Assembly: GCF_000785435.2 (NCBI RefSeq)
Contig: NZ_JTDB02000010.1
Location: 122,227-186,226, forward strand
DNA: 64,000 nt
Reading direction: 5' to 3'
DNA from: Paraburkholderia sacchari
GTDB taxonomy: Bacteria; Pseudomonadota; Gammaproteobacteria; Burkholderiales; Burkholderiaceae
Below are positions 18,108-27,588 of the stretch, one piece after another; the stretch's first letter is position 1, and the number at the start of each line of letters is the position of its first letter. A program made the position numbers and the translations under genes. The notes below the pieces were generated by a model. The model saw only the letters and a list, made by a program, of their open reading frames with translations. It did no database searches and was not told the origin of the DNA.

Positions 18108-19682
18108 CTAGCTAGTCAGCGGAAGCAATCTTAAATCGCGTTTAAGAACCTTCCCCGATGGATTGGTTGGCAGGGCATCAACAAATGAAACGTGGCGCGG
18201 GACTTTGTAATTGGCCATGTTGTCCCTGCACCAAGCGATGAATTCCGTGGCGGACACGTCATTTTCAGGTCGCAATACGACGAACGCGCGGCCGACCTCG
18301 CCCATTCTTTCATCCGGAACGCCGACAATTGCAATCTGAGAAATCGCCGGATGCGAAGAAGCGATCCTCTCGATCTCAGCCGGATAACAATTGAATCCGC
18401 CGACGATAAACATGTCCTTCAGGCGATCCGTGATCCTCAAGTAACCCCGCTCGTCGAGGATACCAACGTCGCCCGTATGCAGCCATCCCTCGTCATCGAC
18501 CGCTTCAGCCGTAGCAGTCGTGTTGTTCTGATACCCCTTCATTACGTTGTAGCCTCGTAGACACACCTCGCCCTCCGAGCCTGGAGGCACGACATTTCCA
18601 AGTGCATCGACAAGTTTGAGTTCCATACCCGGCATAACGCGCCCGCACGTGCTCGCCACTGTCTCGGGTGGATCCGTTGATTGGCTCAAGGTCGCGAATC
18701 CGCACGACTCTGTCAAGCCATATCCTGTCAACACGATAGAAAATCCGAGTTCGCTTCGCATCCGCTCGATCAACGTCGGTGGAATGGTCGTGGATCCGGT
18801 AATCGTGGCACGCAAGCTCGACAAATCGATGTTGGACAAGCGCGGATCGGCGAGCAAGCTATGGAAAATGGTCGGCGGCCCGGGAAACACCGTAATCCGT
18901 TCCTGCTCGATTGTTTCCAGCACTTTGGACGTATCGAACACCTGTTGTGGAAGAATCGTGGCCCCTCGCATCAAAGCTGCGAGCCAGCCCGCCTTGTAGC
19001 CCATCGCATGGAAGAACGGATTGACGATCAGGTAGCGGTCGCTTTCCGTGAGTTCCATTGCGTCGGCCCAGCCGGCGATGGCACGCAAATTCTGCGAGTG
19101 CCCTGTCATTACCCCTTTAGGGTGTCCCGTGGTGCCCGACGTAAACATGATGTCCGACAGGTCATCCGGCAATACCGCTTCCGCACGTGCAGTCGCCTCA
19201 CCAATCGACACCCGCTCGGCCGACTCAAGGAAACGCTGCCAACTGACGTCCTCTTCTCGAGCTTCGTCGAGCACGACGATTCGCTCAAGAGTTTCTGGCT
19301 CGTGCCCTTTGAGCAGACTTGGATAGTAGCTGCCGAGGAAATTTCCCACACTAAACAGAACACGCGCGCCGCTCGAGGCAAGAACATAACCCGCTTCCGA
19401 ACCGCGCATCCGCGTATTGAGCGGCACAAGCGCGCCGCCTGCACAGTGAATAGCCAGCGCCGCGACGATCCACGTCGAGGTGTTCGGGGCCCAGATCGCT
19501 ACCCGATCGCCTTTTTCTACTCCGCTTGCCATCAACGCGCGACACGCCGTGAGCGCCTGCTGGTGCAGCGCTTCATACGTTACGCTTATTTCATTCTCCT
19601 TGATCGCAATGCGATCGGGATAACGACTGGCCGTTGACGCCAGGAGGCGCGGAATCGTGATGATGGGCGGAAGACTGGTCAT
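18108..19682 (-). CDS. fadD3: Acyl-CoA synthetase FadD3 (HIP-CoA ligase)
   Basis: AMP-forming acyl-CoA ligase of 524 residues. It has FTSGTTGHPKGVMTGH (P-loop), TGYGLTESCG, LHTGDVG and the C-terminal PSGKVLKRDLR catalytic lysine. In this setting it most likely activates HIP, the propionate left after rings A and B are removed, as FadD3 does in Mycobacterium. It is the last gene of the hsaA operon, 33 bp after kshB. Activation of a C-17 side-chain acid is the alternative, but HIP fits the adjacent ipd/fadE set better. Confidence 0.85.
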   Translation of the reverse strand: MTSLPPIITIPRLLASTASRYPDRIAIKENEISVTYEALHQQALTACRALMASGVEKGDRVAIWAPNTSTWIVAALAIHCAGGALVPLNTRMRGSEAGYVLASSGARVLFSVGNFLGSYYPSLLKGHEPETLERIVVLDEAREEDVSWQRFLESAERVSIGEATARAEAVLPDDLSDIMFTSGTTGHPKGVMTGHSQNLRAIAGWADAMELTESDRYLIVNPFFHAMGYKAGWLAALMRGATILPQQVFDTSKVLETIEQERITVFPGPPTIFHSLLADPRLSNIDLSSLRATITGSTTIPPTLIERMRSELGFSIVLTGYGLTESCGFATLSQSTDPPETVASTCGRVMPGMELKLVDALGNVVPPGSEGEVCLRGYNVMKGYQNNTTATAEAVDDEGWLHTGDVGILDERGYLRITDRLKDMFIVGGFNCYPAEIERIASSHPAISQIAIVGVPDERMGEVGRAFVVLRPENDVSATEFIAWCRDNMANYKVPRHVSFVDALPTNPSGKVLKRDLRLLPLTS

Positions 19683-19715
19683 TCTCGTATCGATCCTAAG
19701 GCAATTCTGTATGAC

Positions 19716-20750
19716 TTATTCCGGAAAACGTACTACGACGTCTTCGCTTTCCGCCACGGCCTGACAGGCCAATGTCCAACCTTGCTCGATCTCGCGGTCG
19801 TCGAGCACCTCGTTGCGTTTCATACGCACTGCTCCGCTCGCGACCACGCACATGCAGGTCGCACAGGCGCCTGATCGGCACGAATATGGCGCATCGACCC
19901 CACCGCGCAACATCGCATCAAGAATCGTCTCGTCACTGCCACAGGCCACTGTGTAAGCGACGCCGTCGAGATGCACTTTGACCTCTAGTGATGCCGCGTC
20001 GTCGGAGACTACGCTGGCTGCCTGCTCTTCCGATGTCTCATCTGGCAGCGAAACGAAGCGCTCCACATGGACGCGCGCAGGGTCAGCGTCGATCGACTCC
20101 ATGGCTTGAACCGCCGCGTCCATAAAAGAAGCTGGGCCGCAAATGAAGCAGTTGGCGCGTCGCCACGGTTGCGCAATATTCGCGAGCTGCTCTACAGCAG
20201 GGATCCCTTGCACCGAATCAAGCCAATGCACGACTTGAAGCCGTGACGGATATCGTCGCGCCAACGACTGCAACTCTTCGCGGAAGATAATCGACCGTTC
20301 GTCGCGGTTCGCGTAGAGCAAGCAGATTCTGCCGTTGCCCGCACTCAACACGGAACGTACGATCGACATCAGGGGTGTGATACCGCTTCCGCCGCCGAAC
20401 ATCAAAAAGTCGCCCTCAAGCGATTTTGGCGAAAAGATGCCCGCCGGTTTCATTACGTTGAGTTGGTCGCCGGCGCGCACGTTATCGCACAGCCAGTTAG
20501 ATGCACGGCCGCCCGCTACGCGCTTTACTGTAATCCGTAACGGTTCGTCCTCAAGAGGCGAACTTGCCAAGGAATAGCAACGCAGTACATTGCGGTCGTC
20601 GATAGGCAATCGCAACGTGAGAAATTGCCCCATGCGATACTGGAACGCAGTTGATTTCTCTGCCGGAACTTCCAGCACGAACGATTTAGCGTCCGGAGTT
20701 TCCTCAACGACTGCGCTTACGCGCAACGAATGGTAAGCCGAAGCATTCAT
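19716..20750 (-). CDS. kshB: 3-Ketosteroid 9alpha-hydroxylase reductase KshB
   Basis: Electron-transfer partner of KshA, 344 residues: an FAD domain (RCYSLASSP), an NAD domain (GGGSGITPLMS, ICGPASFMD) and a C-terminal plant-type [2Fe-2S] domain with CRSGACATCMC and a distal Cys. This domain order is the KshB/class IA reductase order. It lies between an SDR and fadD3 in the hsaA operon. ATG at 20750 was preferred to an adjacent GTG. Confidence 0.9.
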   Translation of the reverse strand: MNASAYHSLRVSAVVEETPDAKSFVLEVPAEKSTAFQYRMGQFLTLRLPIDDRNVLRCYSLASSPLEDEPLRITVKRVAGGRASNWLCDNVRAGDQLNVMKPAGIFSPKSLEGDFLMFGGGSGITPLMSIVRSVLSAGNGRICLLYANRDERSIIFREELQSLARRYPSRLQVVHWLDSVQGIPAVEQLANIAQPWRRANCFICGPASFMDAAVQAMESIDADPARVHVERFVSLPDETSEEQAASVVSDDAASLEVKVHLDGVAYTVACGSDETILDAMLRGGVDAPYSCRSGACATCMCVVASGAVRMKRNEVLDDREIEQGWTLACQAVAESEDVVVRFPE

Positions 20751-20762
20751 CACAAAACGTAC

Positions 20763-21518
20763 TCAAGCGATGGAAATCAAAAAGGCGTTGTCTACCCGCA
20801 GCTCGGCGCCGTTGATAAAACGCGACTCGTCGGAAAGCAGGAAAAGGATGACGCTCGCAACGTCGCCCGGTTCGCAAATGCTCGACTGGGGGTTATCGTC
20901 GAGGTTGGTGAGCGTCGGATCGATGTCGCCGAAAATGTCGACCGTCATCGGCGTCCGAATGCCCGCTGGATGAACGGAATTACAGCGAATCCGGTACCCC
21001 TTTTGGCGACAATTCGTCGCGACGTTGCGCGTTAACGCCGTCACCGCACCCTTCGATGCCGTATAGGCGGCCATGCCACTGTGCCCAACCAACGCAGCGG
21101 TGGAAGACAGATTCACGATGGCGCCGCCACCCGTCTGCTTCATGTGCGCAATACCATATTTGCAGCCGAGAAACGTCCCCTCAGCGTTGATCTGCATGGT
21201 CTTGCGAAACAGTTCAAGCGTCGTGTCTTCGATCGATTCCGTTCGGCAGATGCCTGCGTTGTTCACGAGGCCGTCAATGCGCCCAAAATGATCAACAGCT
21301 GCCGCCAGTGCCGTTTGCCAATTTGCGTCGTCTGAGACGTCAAGCTTGACGAAGTGAGCCGCCGCTCCAAGCTCTTCAGCGACCGCACGGCCAGCCTCCT
21401 CATTGACATCAGCGACAACCGCTTTGCCGCCGTTCTCCACCACCTTGCGGGCGGTCTCGCGCCCGACTCCGCTAGCAGCGCCGGTGATAAACACCACTTT
21501 GCCCACTACCCGATCCAT
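20763..21518 (-). CDS. Hydroxysteroid dehydrogenase-like SDR
   Basis: Classical SDR of 251 residues with TGAASGVGRETA, NNAGICR and catalytic Ser plus YTASK. It resembles 3beta/20beta-hydroxysteroid dehydrogenases. Placed with kstD and kshB, it may oxidise a 3- or 17-hydroxyl before ring attack; this is inference. Start at 21518 follows AAGGAGAC; a start 39 bp further upstream has no ribosome binding site. Confidence 0.82.
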   Translation of the reverse strand: MDRVVGKVVFITGAASGVGRETARKVVENGGKAVVADVNEEAGRAVAEELGAAAHFVKLDVSDDANWQTALAAAVDHFGRIDGLVNNAGICRTESIEDTTLELFRKTMQINAEGTFLGCKYGIAHMKQTGGGAIVNLSSTAALVGHSGMAAYTASKGAVTALTRNVATNCRQKGYRIRCNSVHPAGIRTPMTVDIFGDIDPTLTNLDDNPQSSICEPGDVASVILFLLSDESRFINGAELRVDNAFLISIA

Positions 21519-21592
21519 TCTGGCTGTCTCCTTAATATTCTGTTCACCGCCAATCATCGGTCGACGGCCTGCGTCGCGATCAAGCCCGAAAG

Positions 21593-22450
21593 CTATTCGA
21601 CGACGGCCGATGAAAACACCGGCGGGTCTCCGAGCATCGGCCGGTGCGAAGGCGGCGTGCGCCCGTCTACGTCCCTGACATCGTACTCGAGCGCGAGCTC
21701 TGCGCCGTAGAACACGTTGCCGGAACGCACCATACGTTCTGCATCGGCAAACAAGGCGGCAATCACGCGCCCCTGGAACTCCGGAGATTCACCGTGCTCG
21801 AGCCAAGCGCCGTACTTTTCCGGTTCTGCGGTGCAGACTGCCATTGTCCGCTCCGTCTTCACGAGACCAGGCCACAACGCCACAACTGCCACATTGCTAG
21901 TACGCAAATCGTGGGCCATATCGAACGACATCTTGTCCGTGGCGGCCTTCGCCGCACCATAAGCGGGGCCATGCATATAGCAGCGGCCGCCAGCCGACGA
22001 GATGTTCACGATCAGGCCGCCGCCAGACTTCACCATGAGAGGAGCGCCGTAATAGCTCGCCACATACGTCGAACGCATGCCGACACCAAACAGGTCGGTC
22101 ATCTTCAACGACTTTTTCCAGAATGGCGCGACATCGGTCAGTCCATCCGGTATAGCGATGGCGCAATTGACAAGCACGTCGAGGCGGCCAGATTCACTTG
22201 CGACACGATCGAACAACGCACGTACCTGTTCGTCGTCGCCGTGATCGCAGAGAACTGGAATGCCCTTCCCGCCTGCGAGCGTCACCGCCTCCGCTGTCTC
22301 ATAGACGGTACCAGGCAACGGATTTCCACCATGGTTGGCGGTACGGCCTGTCACGTAAACCGTCGCACCCGCCCGGCCTAATCCCAGTGCTACGCCACGC
22401 CCTACACCCCGGCTCGCACCGGTAACTACACATACGCGTCCCGTCAGCAT
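21593..22450 (-). CDS. SDR family oxidoreductase (DHRS1-like)
   Basis: SDR of 285 residues with TGASRGVGRGVALGLG, the Ser of NISSAGG and the YGAAK catalytic pair. The NNAG element is replaced by VNCAIA, and a long insert after the core resembles DHRS1-type SDRs. The ATG lies one base after the kstD stop. The substrate is unknown; the steroid context suggests a keto/hydroxysteroid or a ring intermediate. Confidence 0.8.
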   Translation of the reverse strand: MLTGRVCVVTGASRGVGRGVALGLGRAGATVYVTGRTANHGGNPLPGTVYETAEAVTLAGGKGIPVLCDHGDDEQVRALFDRVASESGRLDVLVNCAIAIPDGLTDVAPFWKKSLKMTDLFGVGMRSTYVASYYGAPLMVKSGGGLIVNISSAGGRCYMHGPAYGAAKAATDKMSFDMAHDLRTSNVAVVALWPGLVKTERTMAVCTAEPEKYGAWLEHGESPEFQGRVIAALFADAERMVRSGNVFYGAELALEYDVRDVDGRTPPSHRPMLGDPPVFSSAVVE

Positions 22451-22451
22451 T

Positions 22452-24146
22452 TCAAATCCCCGCTATGTGATTTGCAGCGATAAACCCGAAGGTCATCGCC
22501 GGCCCGAGTGTTGCACCTGCGCCCGGATACGACGGCCCCGTGACCGACGCCGTGGTGTTACCGATCGCGTACATCCCACGGATGGGCTCACCGCGCTCGT
22601 CCAGTACCCTCGCCTGGCCGTCGGTCAACAGTCCGCCCTTAGTACCGATATCCCCCGCGTCGAGCGGCAACGCGTAATACGGTCCTTGACTCAGCGGGCC
22701 GAGACACGGATTCGGCTTGACCGAAGGATCGCCGTAAAAGGTGTCGTAGGCGTTTCCACCCTTGTTGAATTCGAGATCGATTCCCGTGGAGGCGTAGCCG
22801 TTGAAACGCTGAACCGTCTGCACCAGTGTCGCCGCGTCGACATTAATCTGCTCCGCCAGAGCTTCCAGCGTATCGCCCCGAAAATAGACCTTGTTGCGCC
22901 AACTGCGCGGATGGCAGATGTCGGGCATCACCGAGCTCGACACCAGCGGTCCGGCGTTGTATTTGCGACGGAATCGGGCGTCGAAGATCATCCAGGCAGG
23001 CAGGTTTGCACCGGTGTTCTTATGGTCCTCGTACATCGCGAGAACAAAGTCCAGATAATCCTGAGCCTCGTTGGCGAATCGCTTCCCGAGCCGGTTCACG
23101 ACAATGCAGCCTGGCAATGCGCGCTCGGAAAACAGTCCGCGCTGCTTCTCCTCGCCCGGAACCCGCACCGTCGGAGTCCACCATGCGTGCTGCATGTTGC
23201 CAACGGCAGCGCCAATATCCATGCCGGCAATAATCGCATCGCCGGTATTACATGGTGGAGCGCCGGTCCACTCGCTCTGGGTCGGCTGCGGGAGATACTT
23301 TTCACGCATCTGCTGATTGCGCTCGAATCCCCCCGATGCCAGAACGACTGCCTTTCTTGCGCGAATGCGAACGTCTCTGCCTTCTCGCTGCACTACGATC
23401 CCGGCTACCCCGCTCGCAGTGCTAATCAGCGAGCGCATCGGCGCATTCAGCCAAAGCGGAATGTTGCGATCCATCATCGACAGACGCAGCGCACCGATCA
23501 GCGCAGCCCCCATGTTCAGACGCCGGTCTCGGCGACTGCGCAACCGCCATGGCAGATCCAGCGCATAGCGCTTGAACAGGCGAAGCGCTTCCTTCTTCCA
23601 GCCTGGCGCGCGTGAGAGCAGCACGATCGCTTCCGGGGTACTCATACTGACGCGGCCCAACGCCAACATGGTCGGTGACGTCTCACGCATCTTCAGGATG
23701 TCGTCGCCCAGTCGTCGTCCGTCGAAAGTCGAGACATCGAGCGAACGGAATCCCAACTTCGCCCCTGGGAGATTCTGATAGTAGTCTGCGTAGTACGGGT
23801 TCGCGGTGTACTTCACGTGCGTCGAGGCCTCCGCGTAGCGCAGCATCTTCGGCGCCTCGTCGACGTATGCAGCAAGGCGTGCCTCATCCACTTCACCGAG
23901 AGTCGCAGCCCGCAAATAGGCCAGCGCCTCCTCCCGACTGTCTTGCCCCCCACCTGCTGCGACGTGATCGTTATTCGGTATCCAGATGCCACCACCTGAT
24001 ACGGCCGACGTTCCCCCGTAGAGTCCGGTCTTCTCGACGATGAGGACGGATAGTCCATTGTCGCGTGCGCGGCAAGCCGTCATCATCGCCCCGGCGCCCG
24101 AGCCAACTATGACAACGTCGTAATCGTGGTTAAAGTTTCCAGTCAT
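22452..24146 (-). CDS. kstD: 3-Ketosteroid delta1-dehydrogenase KstD
   Basis: FAD flavoprotein of 564 residues that introduces the 1,2 double bond in ring A of 3-ketosteroids. The Rossmann segment VIVGSGAGAMMTACRA lies at residues 11-26, with GLYGGTSAVSGGGIWIP following and GPYYALPLDAGDIGTKGG near the C-terminus where the substrate-binding Tyr and Gly sit. The ATG at 24146 is 12 bp after the hsaA stop; the frame is open further upstream but that part overlaps hsaA. Some relatives prefer 4-ene or 5alpha substrates, so exact specificity is open. Confidence 0.9.
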   Translation of the reverse strand: MTGNFNHDYDVVIVGSGAGAMMTACRARDNGLSVLIVEKTGLYGGTSAVSGGGIWIPNNDHVAAGGGQDSREEALAYLRAATLGEVDEARLAAYVDEAPKMLRYAEASTHVKYTANPYYADYYQNLPGAKLGFRSLDVSTFDGRRLGDDILKMRETSPTMLALGRVSMSTPEAIVLLSRAPGWKKEALRLFKRYALDLPWRLRSRRDRRLNMGAALIGALRLSMMDRNIPLWLNAPMRSLISTASGVAGIVVQREGRDVRIRARKAVVLASGGFERNQQMREKYLPQPTQSEWTGAPPCNTGDAIIAGMDIGAAVGNMQHAWWTPTVRVPGEEKQRGLFSERALPGCIVVNRLGKRFANEAQDYLDFVLAMYEDHKNTGANLPAWMIFDARFRRKYNAGPLVSSSVMPDICHPRSWRNKVYFRGDTLEALAEQINVDAATLVQTVQRFNGYASTGIDLEFNKGGNAYDTFYGDPSVKPNPCLGPLSQGPYYALPLDAGDIGTKGGLLTDGQARVLDERGEPIRGMYAIGNTTASVTGPSYPGAGATLGPAMTFGFIAANHIAGI

Positions 24147-24157
24147 GGCTTGGCGCG

Positions 24158-25360
24158 TCACACCGTCATGTCTTTGTTCTCGAGGCCGCAGAGGAACCCA
24201 CCGTAGTTGCGCCCGACCGGGTCGGCGTAATTGGCTACGTGGGCGCGACCTGCATGAATGTCCAGGAAATATCGCAATACGGGGTGTCCCGAGTAGATGC
24301 CCGACCCACCACACGATTTCAGAAGACGGCTGACATGATGGGCGCAGATTTCCGGCGCCTGTGAAGACTGGAATCGATAGAGCAGGCGATCGTCCACGGT
24401 TGCCTGCTCGCCCGCTTCGGCGGCATCCATCATCGCTTCGAAATTTCGGAACAAGGTTGTCTTCAATTGGTCGACGGCCGACGCGGCCTCGGCCGCAACA
24501 AGTTGCGCCGTCGGATCGTTGGCAGTCGCACCAAGGAAATTGCGGCTGACTTGACTCGCCGCAGTACGGCGAAACGCGTTCAGTGCGCCCTGAAGGCCAC
24601 CGATACACGAAGTCGAAACGGCGCGCGTAAACACCTGTGCGAAAGGCAGTCGATAGAGCGGACCGCTATTGAGTCCGGCGCCGGGTCGCGCCGCTGGCGA
24701 ATCGTCGCGGGTTCGATGCGTCCGGTATTCTGGCACGAATACATCTGCGACGACGATGTCGTGGCTACCAGTCCCTTTGAGACCGAACGTGTTCCAGTTG
24801 CGGACGATCTCATAGTCTTTTCGAGGCAGCAGGAAGGTCCGATATTCGGGTGCACCACCTTCGGCTTGCGGGGGAACCATCCCGCCCAAGAAAATCCAGC
24901 TTGCGTGCTCACAGCCGCTCGAAAAGCTCCAGCGCCCGCTAATCCGGAAGCCGCCAGCTTCCGGCGTAACTTTCGCGACTGGCATATAGGTCGAAGCGAC
25001 GAGCGTGTCGGCATCCTTGCCCCAGACGTCAGATTGCGCTTTGGGATCGAAAAGCGCGAGCTGCCACGGATGCACGCCGAGCACGCCGTAAACCCAGGCG
25101 GTGGACATGCAACCTTCGGCCAACGTCATCTGCACCGCGTAGAAGGTGCGCGGGGACATCTCGAAGCCACCGTGACTCCTCGGCTGCAGGACTCTGAAGA
25201 AGCCGGCGTCGGTCATCTCGCGGATCGTCTCGTCAGGCACCTTTGCATCCAGTTCAGCCCATTCCGCGCGCTCAATCAACTTCGGCACCATATCGCGTGC
25301 GCGCTGAACGAGTTCCGCCTCGGTAACAATAACGCTCTTCGTCGCGGCCTGAGTGGACAT
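24158..25360 (-). CDS. hsaA: 3-HSA 4-hydroxylase, oxygenase component HsaA/TesA2
   Basis: Flavin-dependent monooxygenase of the acyl-CoA dehydrogenase fold, 400 residues. It hydroxylates the phenolic ring A at C4 using reduced flavin from HsaB. WSFSSGCEHASWIFLGG, NTFGLKGTGSHDIVV and LKSCGGSGIYSGHP are typical of this group-D oxygenase. It is first in its operon, about 90 bp from a regulatory box. A flavin reductase partner (hsaB) is not present in the window. Confidence 0.9.
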   Translation of the reverse strand: MSTQAATKSVIVTEAELVQRARDMVPKLIERAEWAELDAKVPDETIREMTDAGFFRVLQPRSHGGFEMSPRTFYAVQMTLAEGCMSTAWVYGVLGVHPWQLALFDPKAQSDVWGKDADTLVASTYMPVAKVTPEAGGFRISGRWSFSSGCEHASWIFLGGMVPPQAEGGAPEYRTFLLPRKDYEIVRNWNTFGLKGTGSHDIVVADVFVPEYRTHRTRDDSPAARPGAGLNSGPLYRLPFAQVFTRAVSTSCIGGLQGALNAFRRTAASQVSRNFLGATANDPTAQLVAAEAASAVDQLKTTLFRNFEAMMDAAEAGEQATVDDRLLYRFQSSQAPEICAHHVSRLLKSCGGSGIYSGHPVLRYFLDIHAGRAHVANYADPVGRNYGGFLCGLENKDMTV

Positions 25361-25449
25361 CTCGTGTCTCCAATGTCATTGCTTGAATGGAAATGCGGGC
25401 TTGTGAGCTCCGCGCTGAAACGGATGGTTGCACTGACCGCACATTCCAG

Positions 25450-25467
25450 CATCGTCCAAAAAGACTA
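25450..25467 (-). promoter_or_regulatory. Steroid-regulon box upstream of hsaA operon
   Basis: Plus strand CATCGTCC AAAA AGACTA. Toward hsaA the hexamer AACCAT (25429-25424) begins 20 nt after the box; predicted 5' UTR about 57 nt. It forms a divergent pair with the plus-strand box at 25618. Confidence 0.75.
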
Positions 25468-25617
25468 AGAAAAATACCAATGGCGGAAAGTTCTACATGG
25501 TCTTTTTAATCGATTGATTCTCGAACTCCCTCGAAGTCACCATCTTCTTCCGCGTTACTGAACTGGGATGCGACGAAACGGCGTTCAAAATCGACCGTTG
25601 ACGATGCCGGCCTCCGA

Positions 25618-25635
25618 TAGTCCAGTTGGACGATG
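25618..25635 (+). promoter_or_regulatory. Steroid-regulon box upstream of SDR-esterase pair
   Basis: Reads TAGTCC AGTT GGACGATG, a perfect consensus in plus orientation. GAACGT begins 20 nt later (25656-25661). The box direction is flipped relative to the minus-strand operons and agrees with the plus-strand genes starting at 25745. Confidence 0.77.
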
Positions 25636-25744
25636 CTAACTGCAGACATTTGCGCGAACGTCCCGAAATTCGAGGTCACATCATGTATTAGCGTTCTCCC
25701 GTCTGGAGACAATGCGTTCGATATACGCGAATAGGGGTTAACCC

Positions 25745-26533
25745 ATGAAAAAAGACGAACAGAGCGTCGCCGTGGTCACGGGTGCCGCACGCGGAATAGG
25801 ACGCGGCTTCGCACGCTCGCTCGCGCGAAGAGGATATGCCGTCGTCATTGTCGATATCGACGCCGTCGCTTTGGGTAGTCTTCAGTCCGAGCTCGAATCA
25901 CTCGGGGTTCAAGTATTCACCGTTGTGCAGGATGTCGCCGATCCAGGTGCCTTCAACCGTCTTCGAGACCATATTCTGAGCCGCTTTGGGAAGCTAGATC
26001 TGGTCGTCAATAACGCGGGCATTTTGACCTCGGGCCGCAGCTGGGAAATCGAGCCCGAGGCGTGGCAACGGGTGGCGAATATCAATCTTTGGAGTGCAGT
26101 CAACTCATCCCGGGCATTTGTGCCGTGCATGGCCAAATCGGGCGGCCGGATAGTCAATGTCGCCTCGATGGGCGGGCTTGCAGCCGGACCATGGCTTGCC
26201 CCTTACTGCGTTACGAAGTATGGCGTCGTTGCCTTCAGCGAGTGCCTTTCGGCTGAACTCGAAGCTGAAGGCATTCCGATTCGCATATCCGTTGTTTGTC
26301 CAAGTGCGGTCCGCACCGGCATCGCCGACTCGCTGGACGCCTCGTCCGGAGAAAGCCCCTGCGAATCGATGGACACAGCACTCACAAAGATGATTTCCGA
26401 AGGAACCGACCCGGACGCGTTTGCTGATCGTGTCATGGACGAGGTTCAGCAGGGGAAATTCTGGATTCTCATTCATGACGATGTCCACGAAGCTGTCAAA
26501 TCGCGGACGGCTGATATCCTCGCGAACGCCTGA
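25745..26533 (+). CDS. SDR family oxidoreductase
   Basis: SDR of 262 residues with TGAARGIGRGFARSLA, NNAGIL and catalytic Ser plus YCVTK. The C-terminal part (VMDEVQQGKFWILIHDD) resembles SDRs often annotated as hydroxysteroid or retinol dehydrogenases. GGGG lies about 10 nt before the ATG. It is first of a two-gene plus-strand unit with the esterase, behind its own regulatory box. The substrate is unknown. Confidence 0.82.
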   Translation: MKKDEQSVAVVTGAARGIGRGFARSLARRGYAVVIVDIDAVALGSLQSELESLGVQVFTVVQDVADPGAFNRLRDHILSRFGKLDLVVNNAGILTSGRSWEIEPEAWQRVANINLWSAVNSSRAFVPCMAKSGGRIVNVASMGGLAAGPWLAPYCVTKYGVVAFSECLSAELEAEGIPIRISVVCPSAVRTGIADSLDASSGESPCESMDTALTKMISEGTDPDAFADRVMDEVQQGKFWILIHDDVHEAVKSRTADILANA

Positions 26534-26615
26534 AGCCTGGTCCATCGCTCGTCGAGCGTCTCACTACTCTTATCTATTTTCATCCACTAGCCGATTGCCG
26601 CCAGGAATTCTCGAT

Positions 26616-27551
26616 ATGAGCCTCGATCCGCAAGCTAAAACCGCCCTTGAAATGCTAGCCATGGTGCCACCAATCGATTTCAGCAAGAGTGGATCGGAGG
26701 TTCGCGCTGAGCGAGCCGCCGTTCAAGCGGGAGAATCACCGTTCGCACCTGGCGATGACGTTGAACGTATCGAAGACCGCTCAATCGTCGGCCCAGGCGG
26801 TGCGATGGGCCTGCGTATCTATTGGCCACTGAATCGTGTGACGCCGACACCGGCTCTCGTGTACTTCCACGGTGGTGGTTTTGTATTCGGCACCCCCCCC
26901 GAGCACGACAACGTCTGCCGATGCATTGCCAACCGCGCCCGGGTCGTCGTCGTGTCGGTGGATTATCGGCTCGCTCCGGAAGCCAAGTTTCCCGCAGCCG
27001 TCGATGACGGGTGGTCCGCGCTCCAATGGGTCCGCACAAGCGCGAATGAACTCGGCATCGATGCGTCTAGAGTCGCAGTGGGCGGCGATAGTGCGGGAGG
27101 TAATCTTGCCGCCGTGGTCGCACAAAAGGCGAGAGACAACGAAGTACCCATCAAGCATCAGTTGCTTCTCTATCCGGTTACCGATAGTCGGTTCGAAACA
27201 ACGTCCTATCGGGAAAACGGCCAAGGCTACTTCTTGACGACCGAAATGATGCGCTGGTTCTGGCGTCAATACCTACCCGACATGGACGCGGGAAGCAATC
27301 CACTCGCCTCCCCGCTGCGCCATTCCGATCTCGCAGGCCTCGCAAGCGCAACGATTGTCACAGCCGAGTACGATCCTTTGCGAGATGAAGGGGAAGCGTA
27401 CGCGCACGCGCTGGACGCGGCCGGCGTGCGCGTTACCTTGCAGCGCTACCCGGGTCAGATTCACGGATTTGCCAGCATGCTCGGCATAATCGACGCTGCA
27501 GACGCCGCCCTCCACCTCTCGGCAGAACGGCTGCGCGCGGCTTTTGAATAG
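26616..27551 (+). CDS. Alpha/beta hydrolase, hormone-sensitive lipase family esterase
   Basis: Esterase of 311 residues. It carries the HSL-family oxyanion motif YFHGGGFVFG near residue 88, the nucleophile elbow VGGDSAGGNLAA, a later Asp in AEYDPLRDEGE and the His in QIHGFASM. It would hydrolyse short-chain esters or lactones, possibly a steroid acetate made by the Baeyer-Villiger enzyme encoded next door (inference). The start at 26616 follows AGGA; the longer in-frame start lies inside the SDR gene. A strong hairpin terminator follows the stop. Confidence 0.87.
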   Translation: MSLDPQAKTALEMLAMVPPIDFSKSGSEVRAERAAVQAGESPFAPGDDVERIEDRSIVGPGGAMGLRIYWPLNRVTPTPALVYFHGGGFVFGTPPEHDNVCRCIANRARVVVVSVDYRLAPEAKFPAAVDDGWSALQWVRTSANELGIDASRVAVGGDSAGGNLAAVVAQKARDNEVPIKHQLLLYPVTDSRFETTSYRENGQGYFLTTEMMRWFWRQYLPDMDAGSNPLASPLRHSDLAGLASATIVTAEYDPLRDEGEAYAHALDAAGVRVTLQRYPGQIHGFASMLGIIDAADAALHLSAERLRAAFE

Positions 27552-27563
27552 AGAGCAAAGGTC

Positions 27564-27588
27564 TCCCCAACGTGATTGGCGTTGGGGA
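27564..27588 (+). terminator. Hairpin terminator after the esterase gene
   Basis: TCCCCAACG and CGTTGGGGA form a perfect 9-bp stem with a 7-nt loop, 12 nt after the esterase stop, followed by a T-rich stretch. Confidence 0.7.

Noticed and set aside
25506..25712. Minus-strand frame of 68 codons between hsaA and the SDR at 25745
   Set aside because: It begins at a TTG without ribosome binding site, spans the plus-oriented regulatory box and has no recognisable family.
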